From NCBI GenBank assembly GCA_025517525.1, contig JAOPJZ010000001.1, positions 186,001 to 250,000 on the forward strand: 64,000 bases of DNA, in the 5' to 3' direction. The notes below the pieces were generated by a model. The model saw only the letters and a program-made list of their open reading frames with translations. It ran no database searches and had not been told where the DNA came from. Of this stretch, positions 7,978 through 16,847 are shown one piece after another. The DNA comes from Natronosalvus hydrolyticus (GTDB lineage: Archaea > Halobacteriota > Halobacteria > Halobacteriales > Natrialbaceae). The translations under genes were made by a program, and so were the position numbers. Positions within the stretch are counted from its first letter, which is position 1, and each line of letters starts with the position of its first letter.

Positions 7978-8303
7978 TTTGCCGGCGTACTGAACGGTCC
8001 ATCGTACTGGATAAGGACTGCTCGAGTGGCATCCGTTGACCGATTATCGTAACCACGATATTTGGGGGTGGAATCTCGAGCGTCGTGACTGGGGGGACGG
8101 TGAACAGGCAGTTCCTCCCTGGGGATCGTCGATAGCGTGTCCTTCTCTCTCGCGGTAACGTCTCACAATTCGGATTTTTCATGAACGTATTGTAAATCTA
8201 TAGCAGACTATATTCATGAATGTCTACCCACAGACCGAACAACTGTTTGAAACGGAAGTCATTGGCGTACGTGTTAAGTGTCTCGGGTCGTTACCATCTT
8301 CTG
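7978..8303. other. Intergenic region with paired TTCATGAA sites
   Basis: AT-rich toward its right end. TTCATGAA occurs at 8178-8185 and 8213-8220, 35 nt apart, around a TATA-like TAAATCTATA. These could be an operator pair for the zinc-ribbon gene. A 54-codon ATG frame (8216-8380) also begins here but overlaps that gene in another frame. Nothing else is recognisable. Confidence 0.4.
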
Positions 8304-8663
8304 ATGACTTCAGATACGTCTACTGCGGGTCTCCCAATGGAACCGCCGCCGAAATGTACGTTGTTTTGCTGGGAATGTGACCACCAGAGTTCAGTCGACG
8401 GTGACTGGGCGCTAGAGGAGCGTGGTTCGGCAGTCGCGTACGTCTGTCCGAAGTGTTCGACGACGATCACCGAACGACCGAGAGTCAGCCGCCCTGAGGG
8501 AGACGACGAACCGTCCGATCACGGCGCGATGGGAACTCGAGACGCGCCGTCCAGCGGTGCAGTTGGTTCTCACGCGCTCTTCGCTGCCTGGAGTCGCATG
8601 GTGACCAAACCGGTTCGTGCGTGGACGGCCACGGTCGAAGCAACCGCGTTCCGAGATCGATAG
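8304..8663 (+). CDS. Haloarchaeal zinc-ribbon protein (DUF8106-like)
   Basis: 119 aa. CWECDH near 19-24 and CPKC near 46-49 form a CxxC...CxxC zinc ribbon. It is followed by a disordered acidic linker and a helical tail (FAAWSRMVTKPVRAW). The first 55 residues match the pattern of small haloarchaeal zinc-ribbon proteins of unknown function. The frame is open from 8220, but the ATG at 8304 gives the compact family N-terminus. Its 3' end faces the minus-strand GH68 gene 65 nt away. Confidence 0.65.
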   Translation: MTSDTSTAGLPMEPPPKCTLFCWECDHQSSVDGDWALEERGSAVAYVCPKCSTTITERPRVSRPEGDDEPSDHGAMGTRDAPSSGAVGSHALFAAWSRMVTKPVRAWTATVEATAFRDR

Positions 8664-8728
8664 CCACGCGTCGGCGTCGACGGTACGATTCGTTTCTTTT
8701 GATTTGTGCGCCTGTTCACTTGCTGCCG

Positions 8729-10063
8729 TTAGTTCTCGGTCCCTGCATACGACTCCCCTCCAGTAACGTCGGACTCGCGGAGTCGCTCGCGCAGCGTTGG
8801 CGGCAAGTCTTCATCGGGCGTTGGCAGGTGTCCATGCCCGAGCGTCCCTCGAACCTCTGTTCGGTCGCCATCGAGCGTGAGTCTGACAGTGGGTGCGAGC
8901 GTTCCGCCGAACCGTTCGAACTGCGCTTCGGGTGGAAGGTTGCCGACGTCGTCGATCCCGAGTCCCTCGAGGTTGTAGTAGTTGAGGAAACTCGAGACAA
9001 GTATCTCCTCGCGGTGTGGATAGGCGAGCCAGGAGTACGTCTGGTACGGTGCAGCAGTCGGGTTCGTCAGGACGAGCCCGGAGTCGTTGAGGGGTCGGTA
9101 CGGTCCTCGAAGCGACTTCCCGACGAACCCATAGAGGGCGTCGAACCCCTCGAGCCCCGGTTCGAAGGTGTGGCGGTGACTCGAGATGAACAGGTAGTAA
9201 CGCCCATCGCGGACGATGAGGTGCGGTCGCTCGAGTTCCTGGTTGACACAGACGGCATCGATGAGCGGGCCTTCGAACTGCCATCGCGTCGGGTCCCCGG
9301 TTGGCGACGTTGCGAGGCCAATCGAGCCGTTGAACTCCTGGCGTGTAGGGTCGCCGTTACAGCAGTCGGCGTCTTCGGGGACCGGTGTATTCGCTTCGAA
9401 CAGTAAGTGCGTTGCACCCGTTTTGGGGTCTTCGAAGAACCACGGATCGCGGAAGGTGTAGATCATTCCCCGGGACTGGGCTTCGGTTTCGTATCGGTCG
9501 CCGTCGGCCTCGAGCATGATCTGGTGGTCGAAGGGACCGAGGATCTCGAGGCCGGTTTCGTCGGTTTCGACCGAGCCGCCCGCGCCCACGGCGAGGCGCT
9601 GGTGGTAGCTCAACGGTCCCTCACGGGAGCCCGCGGCAGTGTAAAAGCAGTAGACGGTTCCGTCGGCGTCGTACAGGGCGGACCCCGCCCACTGTCTCGA
9701 GCCGAACGCCTTGCCTTCCTCGAAGACCGTTCCGCCACAGTGCCACTCTTGGCCGTCACGCGAGTAGAAATAGCGAATCGTGGCGACGTCGTGGCGCTTG
9801 CCTGGTAGCAAATCTGCCGGTGCGGTGAGTGAGAAGATTACGCGCCAGCCGTCGATGGTCGCAATGGAGCCGTCTCGAGTGCGCAAAAACCAGGTGTCCC
9901 AGATGTGGAGGCCTGACGCATCGTCTTCGTCGGCTGGATAGACGATCGGCGCAGTCGTTTCCGGCGTTCGCTCGATTCGTCGGGCCTGTTTGGGACTCCA
10001 GCCAGAGGGCGCACCGTATCCCGGTGCGTGCTCAGTCTCCTGGTCTGGTTTGTGGTGGCTCAT
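8729..10063 (-). CDS. GH68 fructosyltransferase (levansucrase/inulosucrase)
   Basis: 444-aa five-bladed beta-propeller enzyme that transfers fructose from sucrose onto water or a growing fructan. The GH68 catalytic triad is visible: nucleophile Asp56 (WDTW), transition-state stabiliser Asp206 (FRDP) and the acid/base Glu within ELERPH (276-281). QWAGSA and the fructosyl-site residues are also in order. Levan versus inulin specificity cannot be told from sequence. No signal peptide, Tat motif or membrane anchor is visible, although these enzymes normally act outside the cell. The ATG at 10063 is preferred over one 10 codons earlier. No sucrose importer is adjacent. Confidence 0.9.
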   Translation of the reverse strand: MSHHKPDQETEHAPGYGAPSGWSPKQARRIERTPETTAPIVYPADEDDASGLHIWDTWFLRTRDGSIATIDGWRVIFSLTAPADLLPGKRHDVATIRYFYSRDGQEWHCGGTVFEEGKAFGSRQWAGSALYDADGTVYCFYTAAGSREGPLSYHQRLAVGAGGSVETDETGLEILGPFDHQIMLEADGDRYETEAQSRGMIYTFRDPWFFEDPKTGATHLLFEANTPVPEDADCCNGDPTRQEFNGSIGLATSPTGDPTRWQFEGPLIDAVCVNQELERPHLIVRDGRYYLFISSHRHTFEPGLEGFDALYGFVGKSLRGPYRPLNDSGLVLTNPTAAPYQTYSWLAYPHREEILVSSFLNYYNLEGLGIDDVGNLPPEAQFERFGGTLAPTVRLTLDGDRTEVRGTLGHGHLPTPDEDLPPTLRERLRESDVTGGESYAGTEN

Positions 10064-10131
10064 AACAGATTTCACTCGCCCACGAATAAACACTTTTCTC
10101 GATACAGGCTGGCGTTCGAACTCCCGATCTG

Positions 10132-11085
10132 TCAGTAGCGCCCATCGTGCTGATCAGAAAAAAACTCGAGTATACTCTCGGTGACTGCGTCGGGTCGTTC
10201 GATGTGGAGCCAGTGGCTCGCGTCGGGAAATCGACGAACGGTGAGATCGTCGACGTATCGCTCGAGGCCGACGGTTTGTTCGACTGCGAGCGCCGTATCC
10301 TGTTCACCCCAGAGAACCTGGGTCGGGGTGGTTACTCGCGGGACTGGTGGGGCAAGTCGGTCACCAACGAGTGGAAGTCGACCCACTGCCCGCTGGGGGA
10401 ACCAGCCGCGGAAGAGTGCCCGATAGTACGCGAGAGCCGATTTCGCGACGCCGGGTCGAGAAAAGGCACGCCGGTAGCGTTCGATATCACGATCGGTGAA
10501 CGCCGCCGGGTCGGCCGCGCTGTCGGAAAACACCGATTCGAGCGCGGCGCTGTTTTTCATCGTCAGGAACCGATTCGGTATCCAGGGTACCTGAAACCAG
10601 AGCACGTACCAGGATCGGAGACACTGCTCGAGCGAGAGTTCCCGAACGTATTTGACCGGGTGTGGGGCGTTGAGGACGGTCAACGCCCGAACGACCTCCG
10701 GTTTCGAGTACGCTGTTGCCCAGGCAACCAGTCCGCCCCAATCGTGGGCGACGAGGTATCCCTGTTCGTATCCGAGTTCGGTGATGAGTTCACTAACGTC
10801 TTCGGTCAACTCCTCGAGTCGATATGCCTCGAGGCCGTGGGGCTTTTCCGACCGGTTATACCCACGCATATCCGGGGCGATAACGCGATAGCCAGCGTCG
10901 GCGAGCGCGGGAATCTGGTGTCGCCAGGCGTACCAGAACTCGGGGAACCCGTGCAAGCAAACGACGAGGTCGCCGTTTGACGGTCCAGCGGAGACGTAGT
11001 GCAGGCGAACGTCGTTGACGATCATTTCTCCGTGGCTAATACGGTCGTCTATGGTGTCTTTTGACTCGGGTTTTTCAGGCTTCAT
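10132..11085 (-). CDS. Alpha/beta hydrolase, epoxide-hydrolase/haloalkane-dehalogenase-like
   Basis: 317 aa. LHGFPEF (oxyanion loop) is followed by HDWGG, the nucleophile elbow with Asp as nucleophile, as in epoxide hydrolases and haloalkane dehalogenases rather than Ser esterases. A cap domain with paired tyrosines follows. LWGEQD supplies the acid and DASHWLHIE the catalytic His. The upstream frame extension starts from a TTG; the ATG at 11085 gives a standard N-terminus. Substrate unknown. It sits between GH68 and the AOR gene, all on the minus strand, but gaps of 68 and 129 nt do not force an operon. Confidence 0.82.
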   Translation of the reverse strand: MKPEKPESKDTIDDRISHGEMIVNDVRLHYVSAGPSNGDLVVCLHGFPEFWYAWRHQIPALADAGYRVIAPDMRGYNRSEKPHGLEAYRLEELTEDVSELITELGYEQGYLVAHDWGGLVAWATAYSKPEVVRALTVLNAPHPVKYVRELSLEQCLRSWYVLWFQVPWIPNRFLTMKNSAALESVFSDSAADPAAFTDRDIERYRRAFSRPGVAKSALAYYRALFRGWFPQRAVGRLPLVGDRLAPPVPRVTTPTQVLWGEQDTALAVEQTVGLERYVDDLTVRRFPDASHWLHIERPDAVTESILEFFSDQHDGRY

Positions 11086-11214
11086 CGTTTGCAGATACGT
11101 TTCGTACGCACGGGAAAATACGTGTGCCACTGGGGTAGGTGTGCGCTCTCGGACGCGTGGTGTCGCTTTCAAAAGATGGTTCCGTTCGAGCGGACGATCG
11201 TATTGGTGTCTCGC

Positions 11215-13143
11215 TCAGTCGTCAGCCGGTGCGGGCGAATCGCCGGAGGACACGCCCGTTCCGGGGCCGAGATCGATCTCGAGCGCCTCGAGTTTCTCGT
11301 CGGGGACGACGCCGTTGATCCAGCCACGGTGGTCGTAGTACTCGGTTTTCATCTCCTCGAGTTCGCAGAACTCGCCTTCGCTGGCTCCCTGGCCGGGGAT
11401 CCCGTCCTCGCCCTCGAGGAAGCGTGCCGGGAGCGAGTCGTCTGCGCCGTCGAAACCGTTGAGGTTGTTGTAGTAGCGTTCCAGCGTGTAGATGCGTTCG
11501 CCTGCCTCGAGCAGGTCGTCTTCAGTGGTGTCGAGGCCGGTCATGCCGTTGTACTGCAGGACGTACTCCTCGATGCCTTCGGCGAAGGCATTGAACTTGC
11601 AGATATCGAAGGAGTCGCTGATGGCGTGCAGATCCTGGAAGGCTGCGGCGAGTTCACCCTTGCCCTCGTACTCGTAGGGATCGACTTTCTCGGGGATGCC
11701 GAGGATTTCGGCGGCCGGCGTGTACGCACGCAGGTGACAGGCACCGCGGTTCGAGGTCGCGTAGCCGATTCCCATGCCTTTCATACAGCGTGGGTCGTAG
11801 GCCGGAATCGTCTGCCCTTTGACCGCCAGCGAGTTGTCGTGAGCGTCTTTTTGCTCGGCGACCCGACGTGGCCCTTCCGCGAGCAGGTCTGCGAGTTCGC
11901 CATCACGGCGGCCGATCATCTCGATCATCTCGATCATCGTCTCCGTGTCACCCCACTCGAGATCACCGACGTCCTCGAGTTTGCCCTGTTCGCTCATCTC
12001 CATGGCCATCGCCATCATGTTCCCAGTTTCGATGGTGTCGACGCCCATGTCGTTACACCGGTCGATCATCACGGCCACGGCATCGCGGTCGGTGTGAGCG
12101 GAGTTTGGACCGAGGGCATAGGCGGATTCGTACTCGTACGATTCCATCCGGACGTTCATTTCCTCGCCTTTGTGCATCCGGGTAACTTCGACTTCCTTCT
12201 TACAGGCGACCGGACAGGAGTGACAGGTCGGTTCGTCGACGAGGATGTTCTCGCGGACGTTCTCGCCGGAGACGCGTTCGGCGTCGATGTCCGCCCCTTC
12301 CGCGTCTCGCATACTTTCGGTCGAGGTGTATCGGCCGTTCTTCGTCGGTAGCCCGTCCATCTCCTCGCCGATGTTCATCAGCACGTTCGTTCCATAGAGC
12401 GAGAGTCCGCCCTCGTTGGGTGCGGTCACGTCGGACTCGGTGATCGCTTTCATCGCCTGCTGGTGCCCCTCTTTGAACGTCTCGGGGTCTGCCGGCTGTG
12501 GCATCCTGGTCGTCGACTTGATGACGACGGCTTTGAGGTTTTTCGAGCCCATTACACACCCGGTGCCACCGCGACCCGATGCGCGGTCGTCTTCGTTGAC
12601 GATACAGGCGTATTTGACCTCGTTTTCGCCGCCCGGACCGACGGCCATTATCGAGAGGTTCTTCCCGTACGAGCCGTCGACTTCCTCCTCGAGGGTGTCT
12701 CTGGTCTCGTGGACGCCCTTCCCCCAGAGATGGGAGGCATCACGGAGTTCGACTTCGCCGTCTTCGATGTAGGCGTAGACGGGGTCGTCGGCTTTCCCCT
12801 CGAACAGGAGGCCGTCGAAGCCCGCCCATTTCAGCCGTGCCCCGGACCAGCCACCGTGATGGCTGTCGGTAACCGTGCCGGTCAGCGGTGATTTCGTACA
12901 GACGGCGATGCGCCCCGACATCGTCACTTGCGTTCCGGTCAACGGCCCGTTCATAAACGCGAGCAGGTTGTCCGGACCCATCGGATCGACATCCGGCCCC
13001 TGATCGAAGACGTACTTCACTCCGAGTCCGCGCGCGCCGATGTACTTGCGCGCGTCTTCGTCATCGATCGACTCGTATCCTACCGATCCGTCCGAGAGAT
13101 CGACCCGTGCCACGTGATCCTGGAAACCACCGATTTCTGTCAT
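11215..13143 (-). CDS. aor: Aldehyde:ferredoxin oxidoreductase (tungsten pterin enzyme)
   Basis: 642 aa, the full family length. The N-terminal domain (GARGLGVKY, GPLTGT) binds the bis-pterin W cofactor. The 4Fe-4S ligands are CHSCPVACK (CxxCxxxC) plus the distal Cys in DICKFN near residue 523. It oxidises aldehydes to acids with ferredoxin as acceptor; haloarchaea carry several paralogues with different substrates. A MoeA-type gene for cofactor assembly lies about 4.5 kb away on the same strand, consistent with cofactor need but not a shared operon. An ATTATAT box lies about 17 nt before the ATG, closer than usual. Confidence 0.95.
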   Translation of the reverse strand: MTEIGGFQDHVARVDLSDGSVGYESIDDEDARKYIGARGLGVKYVFDQGPDVDPMGPDNLLAFMNGPLTGTQVTMSGRIAVCTKSPLTGTVTDSHHGGWSGARLKWAGFDGLLFEGKADDPVYAYIEDGEVELRDASHLWGKGVHETRDTLEEEVDGSYGKNLSIMAVGPGGENEVKYACIVNEDDRASGRGGTGCVMGSKNLKAVVIKSTTRMPQPADPETFKEGHQQAMKAITESDVTAPNEGGLSLYGTNVLMNIGEEMDGLPTKNGRYTSTESMRDAEGADIDAERVSGENVRENILVDEPTCHSCPVACKKEVEVTRMHKGEEMNVRMESYEYESAYALGPNSAHTDRDAVAVMIDRCNDMGVDTIETGNMMAMAMEMSEQGKLEDVGDLEWGDTETMIEMIEMIGRRDGELADLLAEGPRRVAEQKDAHDNSLAVKGQTIPAYDPRCMKGMGIGYATSNRGACHLRAYTPAAEILGIPEKVDPYEYEGKGELAAAFQDLHAISDSFDICKFNAFAEGIEEYVLQYNGMTGLDTTEDDLLEAGERIYTLERYYNNLNGFDGADDSLPARFLEGEDGIPGQGASEGEFCELEEMKTEYYDHRGWINGVVPDEKLEALEIDLGPGTGVSSGDSPAPADD

Positions 13144-13443
13144 GGTAAACTCTGTTCATTATATTGGGTCTGCAGCCTGTTAGTCGTTCCCACGACAGGG
13201 TAACCATCTGTGGTTACTTCGCCACCCCTCGAATGTGGGCCGCCATACGGTGTTACGAAAAGGAGGGCGTGGACCGAGGGCAGGGATTCGAGATGATTTT
13301 TCGTGGTGAGAGATCCTCGGGTGTCTGGTCGTGAAGGTAATCGGAGGTGCATTCACAGACCGTCGGGGTTCAACTCCAGTGACACCTCTCGGGAGGCCGC
13401 GATCTCTCGATCACTGACTGCTCATGACGGCCCGTCTCGAGGG
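13144..13443. other. Intergenic region upstream of aor
   Basis: 300 bases without a convincing frame. The left end holds the ATTATATT box near aor. The right end contains the 3' flank of the DUF1328 gene. No fold or repeat stands out. Confidence 0.4.
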
Positions 13444-13626
13444 CTACAAGAGCAGGGCCACGATGGCGAGGATGATGAATATCAACACGAAGATACGGGC
13501 GATCTCCATGGTGATGCCGGCGACGCCTCGCGCGCCCACTGCGGCCGCGATAATCGCCAGTACGAAGAAGATTATCGCCCAGTACAGGAAGCCGCCGCCA
13601 CCGATCTGAAGCGGGATTTCGAGCAT
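13444..13626 (-). CDS. DUF1328-family small membrane protein
   Basis: 60 aa with two hydrophobic helices ([17 protein letters not shown] and [19 protein letters not shown]) separated by a Gly/Ala turn, RGVAGI. This pattern and size match DUF1328 (YtjA-like) membrane proteins of unknown role. The frame continues five codons upstream, but the ATG at 13626 gives the usual start. It stands alone, 113 nt downstream of nothing in the same strand direction except the Bat-like gene. Confidence 0.85.
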   Translation of the reverse strand: MLEIPLQIGGGGFLYWAIIFFVLAIIAAAVGARGVAGITMEIARIFVLIFIILAIVALLL

Positions 13627-13739
13627 GAACCGGCATACCACGATGGGTTATTTAAACGCGGGTGACCGTCGTATCCGATTTTCGAGGCTAAGGTGAGACT
13701 ACGATTCGGTAAGCAGTGGTTCATGCGGTGACTGTATTC

Positions 13740-15623
13740 TCACCTCGAGTCAGGATCGTCGTCGAAAAACGCCTGACACAGTTTTGCTTCCGCACTTCGA
13801 AGATGTTCGTGGAACGTGGGCCGAGAGACGCCCATCGACTGGGCGAGTTCCTCGCCGGTCGTCGGTCGAGGCCACTCGAAGTACCCACCCAGGTACGCTC
13901 GCTGTAACGAGGCGAATTGACGCTCCGTCAGGTCCCCCTCGAGACTCGCGGCGAACTCTTCTCGGGTCTCACCGCCGCGTTCGTGCTGGCGGAAGGAGAT
14001 GACGTCGGTACCGTCGTATTTCGATTGGACCGCTTCGACGACACCACGAACGTTCGTCGAGTGTGGAATCTCGAGGGTCACACGCGACCGACCCGAATCG
14101 GCTTCGATTGATTGGACGAGTATACCGCGTTCGGAGAGCCAGCGGACGAAGTCGTCATCGCTGTGGACTTCGATGAGACAGCTGTCCTCGCGTTCGACGA
14201 GTACCTCGAGGTCGGCGTCTTCGAGGGTGGCAGCGACGCTCTGTAGGTCTTCAGCAGCGATGCCCGTCGCGGTGAACAGGGAAGCCGTGTCGTCACCGGT
14301 TCGATGGACTGACCGGCGATACTCGAGCTGGCAGTCAGTTTCGGCCGTTATCGCGACTGGAAGAAGGCTGGGGTCGGTGAGATCGAGTTCGACGGCCACC
14401 ACAGCGTCGGTGGCGAGCATCCGACTGGTCTCGCGCGCATTGATTCCGCTGGCGACCGCTCGAGCCAGTGCCGAGAGTATCACCTCCTCGCGGTCAGTGA
14501 CCTCATGGTCCTGGCCGGAACAGACGGTAAGGGTGCCGTACTCGACCCCGTTGTACTCCAACGGGAAGGCCGCCTGGGTCATCCCGTCGTGGGTATCGAC
14601 GACGACCGATTCCGTCTCGAGGCTCACGGCCGACGGGTGGCCCGCATCGACCGGCACATCGTCGGGGTCGACACCCGCGGTTGCACGAACTTCGAGCACG
14701 TCCGTTGCGGGATTTCGCTCACCGATCCACGCACCCTCGTACGGCGATTCCGCCGCGATCCGTTCACAGACCGACTGCTCGAGGGCGCTCCGAGAGGTCG
14801 AACCGGCGACGGCGGTCGTCACGTCCTGAATCAGGCCTTCGACGCGTTCGAGAATGTACTCGAGTTCGTCCGTGCGCTCTTGCAGGGCGAACTGGGCTTC
14901 CTTTCGCTGCGTAATATCGTTCTGGAAGCCGACGTAGTGGGTGATTTCGCCGGCACTGTTGCGAACCGGAGCGACGGTTACCTCGTTCCAGAACTCCGTC
15001 CCATCCTTCCGGTAGTTTTTGATTTCGACGGTCGTCGGTCTTCCATCGTCGATCGCGGCCCGCATTTCGTCGGTGGCGGCGGCATCGGAGTCGGGTCCCT
15101 GCAGGAGCCGACAGTTTCGGCCGACGACTTCGTCACCGGGATAGCCGGTTAACTCCTCGTAGGCCGTGTTGACGTAGACCAGCGGGTTATCCTCCATATG
15201 TGGATCGGACAGCGAGAAACCGACCGGTGCTTCGTTGATAGCTCGCGTTTTGACCGCCCGATCGACATCTTCGAATTCGGTTTCACTGTCGGGAGAATGC
15301 AGCGTGATCGTCGCGCCGTCGTGTCCCCGGTGGACGCGAGCGTCGAAAGCCTCCACGTCGATATCGACGTTACGAACCGTACCGATCGTCGTTTCGGCGA
15401 TTTCGGCTTCCAGGTGCGACCATATCGATCCCAGCGCTTTCGATGCTTCGGTCCCGATTACGTCAGTGGGTAACTCGAGGGCGTTTTTTGCCGGCTCATT
15501 GGCGTAGATTATCGTTCCGTCTTCGACGGTAAAGACCGGGTCGGCGACGTATTCGAGCGCGGCGGTGACCCCTCTCTGGGGGACCGACTCACTCTTTCCA
15601 TGTGTCGCGTCGACATCATCCAT
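13740..15623 (-). CDS. Bat-like LOV/PAS-GAF-HTH transcription regulator
   Basis: 627 aa. The domains are an N-terminal PAS-like region (about 18-110), a LOV-type PAS (about 125-245), a GAF domain (about 260-405), a bacterio-opsin-activator intermediate domain (about 410-560) and a C-terminal HTH_10 (about 565-620, LTERQFASLQRAYLGGYFEWPRP shortened here). The LOV core motif GRNCRLLQG has the photo-adduct Cys at 171, so flavin-based blue-light sensing is plausible. It lacks kinase motifs, fitting a one-component regulator. Target genes are unknown; nothing adjacent is an obvious light-responsive gene. Own promoter upstream, minus strand. Confidence 0.9.
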   Translation of the reverse strand: MDDVDATHGKSESVPQRGVTAALEYVADPVFTVEDGTIIYANEPAKNALELPTDVIGTEASKALGSIWSHLEAEIAETTIGTVRNVDIDVEAFDARVHRGHDGATITLHSPDSETEFEDVDRAVKTRAINEAPVGFSLSDPHMEDNPLVYVNTAYEELTGYPGDEVVGRNCRLLQGPDSDAAATDEMRAAIDDGRPTTVEIKNYRKDGTEFWNEVTVAPVRNSAGEITHYVGFQNDITQRKEAQFALQERTDELEYILERVEGLIQDVTTAVAGSTSRSALEQSVCERIAAESPYEGAWIGERNPATDVLEVRATAGVDPDDVPVDAGHPSAVSLETESVVVDTHDGMTQAAFPLEYNGVEYGTLTVCSGQDHEVTDREEVILSALARAVASGINARETSRMLATDAVVAVELDLTDPSLLPVAITAETDCQLEYRRSVHRTGDDTASLFTATGIAAEDLQSVAATLEDADLEVLVEREDSCLIEVHSDDDFVRWLSERGILVQSIEADSGRSRVTLEIPHSTNVRGVVEAVQSKYDGTDVISFRQHERGGETREEFAASLEGDLTERQFASLQRAYLGGYFEWPRPTTGEELAQSMGVSRPTFHEHLRSAEAKLCQAFFDDDPDSR

Positions 15624-15819
15624 ACCCTACTTAGATAGGGCTCGGTATTAAATTTGTTTGGTCGTTCCCACCCGCGTTCACCGTCCTTGTGGTGGTTTCT
15701 GACATCGGTTTCCAGCAGTCGAGAGAGAGGTGGATTCCTAAACGACCGTTACTCGATACCAGTGCGACACTGGTGAAGTCACGGATGGATTTAAGCGCTT
15801 TCGAGCCATGTGTTAACAC

Positions 15820-16017
15820 ATGGCTCTCTCACAGAGTCGATACCCACTCGAGCGCTATCGGGACAGACTCGAGCGAACGCACCAACGGTGCGGTGCATGC
15901 GGGGCCAAAGACCGAGATGGCAGCTGGACGGCCGAGACGTCGGGACGTCGTGTTCGCTACCGCTTCGTGTGTCCCTCGTGTGAGGCAGTCGACACGCGGG
16001 AATTATTCATTAGTTGA
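15820..16017 (+). CDS. Small HVO_0649-type zinc-finger protein
   Basis: 65 aa. CGACGAKD at 24-31 and CPSCEA at 51-56 form two CxxC knuckles separated by a short beta segment (WTAETSGRRVRYRFV). This matches tiny haloarchaeal zinc-finger proteins of unknown function. A TTTAAGC box about 29 nt before the ATG supports a leaderless transcript. A conserved hairpin element follows 65 nt after the stop. Confidence 0.75.
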   Translation: MALSQSRYPLERYRDRLERTHQRCGACGAKDRDGSWTAETSGRRVRYRFVCPSCEAVDTRELFIS

Positions 16018-16082
16018 CGAGCCTACTCTCGAGGACGAGTCCGTGCTCGGACAGGAAATAGCAGCGCCAGTGATTCGTCACG

Positions 16083-16138
16083 CCTGAACGGATGCGTGAA
16101 ACCGATTTCTGGTGCCCGGTTTCACGCATGGATCGACG
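16083..16138 (+). repeat. Conserved 56-nt hairpin element, copy 2
   Basis: ATGCGTGAAACCG (16092-16104) pairs perfectly with CGGTTTCACGCAT (16117-16129), a 13-bp stem with a 12-nt loop. Flanks and stem match copy 1 at 7922, but the loop differs. Like copy 1, it follows a plus-strand gene. Confidence 0.7.
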
Positions 16139-16208
16139 GTTGGGTGGGTACCAGTCCCTGCACTCGGTCGATACACATTTATTCTTGACTGCCTTACTCA
16201 CCGCTCCA

Positions 16209-16847
16209 ATGGTCTCCGAGTACGATTTTTGGCTGCTCGACCTCGACGGGACGCTTGTCGACGTCGAATGGTCGTACACACGGTCGGTCTTCGATCGGGT
16301 CGGTGACCGCCTCGGTCGTTCGTTTAGCGACCGTGAGGCCGATATCCTCTGGAGCGGCCTCTCCGGTTCCCGAAATGCCCAGTTGCGCGAGTGGGGTATC
16401 GAACCCGACACCTTCTGGAACGCCTTTCACGCCGAAGAAGATCCTGCCGTTCGGGCCCAGCACACATACCTCCACGACGATGCCGCGTTCGTCGGTGCCC
16501 TCGAGGCGCCCGTCGGATTGGTCACCCATTGTCAGCAGTTCCTCGCCGATCCGGTACTGGACGAACTCGACATCCGCGACTGGTTCGACACGACTCTCTG
16601 TTGTACCGAAGAAACCGGTTGGAAGCCCGATCCGACGCCCGTCGAGCGTGTAATGGCAGACCTCGGATTGCTCGAGTCCAACGCTCGAGGTGTCCTCGCT
16701 GGCGACGGGGCAAACGACGTCGGGGCTGCCTGGAACGCGGGGCTTGATGCGATTCACGTCGAACGCGTCGGCCACGAACGTCGCGGACAGTGCGTGCTCG
16801 GTGATTACCGTGTACAATCGTTCGACGAACTCGAGATCGGTACCTGA
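16209..16847 (+). CDS. HAD-superfamily hydrolase
   Basis: 212 aa. Motif I is DLDGTL (nucleophile Asp10 and acid Asp12), motif II is the Thr in VTHC, motif III the Lys in GWKPDP and motif IV GDGANDV. This is the complete phosphatase set of phosphoglycolate-phosphatase-like HADs. The small helical cap lies between motifs I and II. The substrate is unknown. The frame is open further upstream into the hairpin element, but CATTTATTC about 30 nt before the ATG at 16209 supports this start. Its stop codon directly abuts the stop of the convergent regulator, with no base between. Confidence 0.85.
   Translation: MVSEYDFWLLDLDGTLVDVEWSYTRSVFDRVGDRLGRSFSDREADILWSGLSGSRNAQLREWGIEPDTFWNAFHAEEDPAVRAQHTYLHDDAAFVGALEAPVGLVTHCQQFLADPVLDELDIRDWFDTTLCCTEETGWKPDPTPVERVMADLGLLESNARGVLAGDGANDVGAAWNAGLDAIHVERVGHERRGQCVLGDYRVQSFDELEIGT

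Noticed and set aside
7961..8182. 73-codon minus-strand frame in the gap before the zinc-ribbon gene
   Set aside because: Basic, unlike haloarchaeal proteins, and overlaps the hairpin element.
11089..12351. 420-codon plus-strand frame over aor
   Set aside because: Antisense to AOR, with no domain signature of its own.
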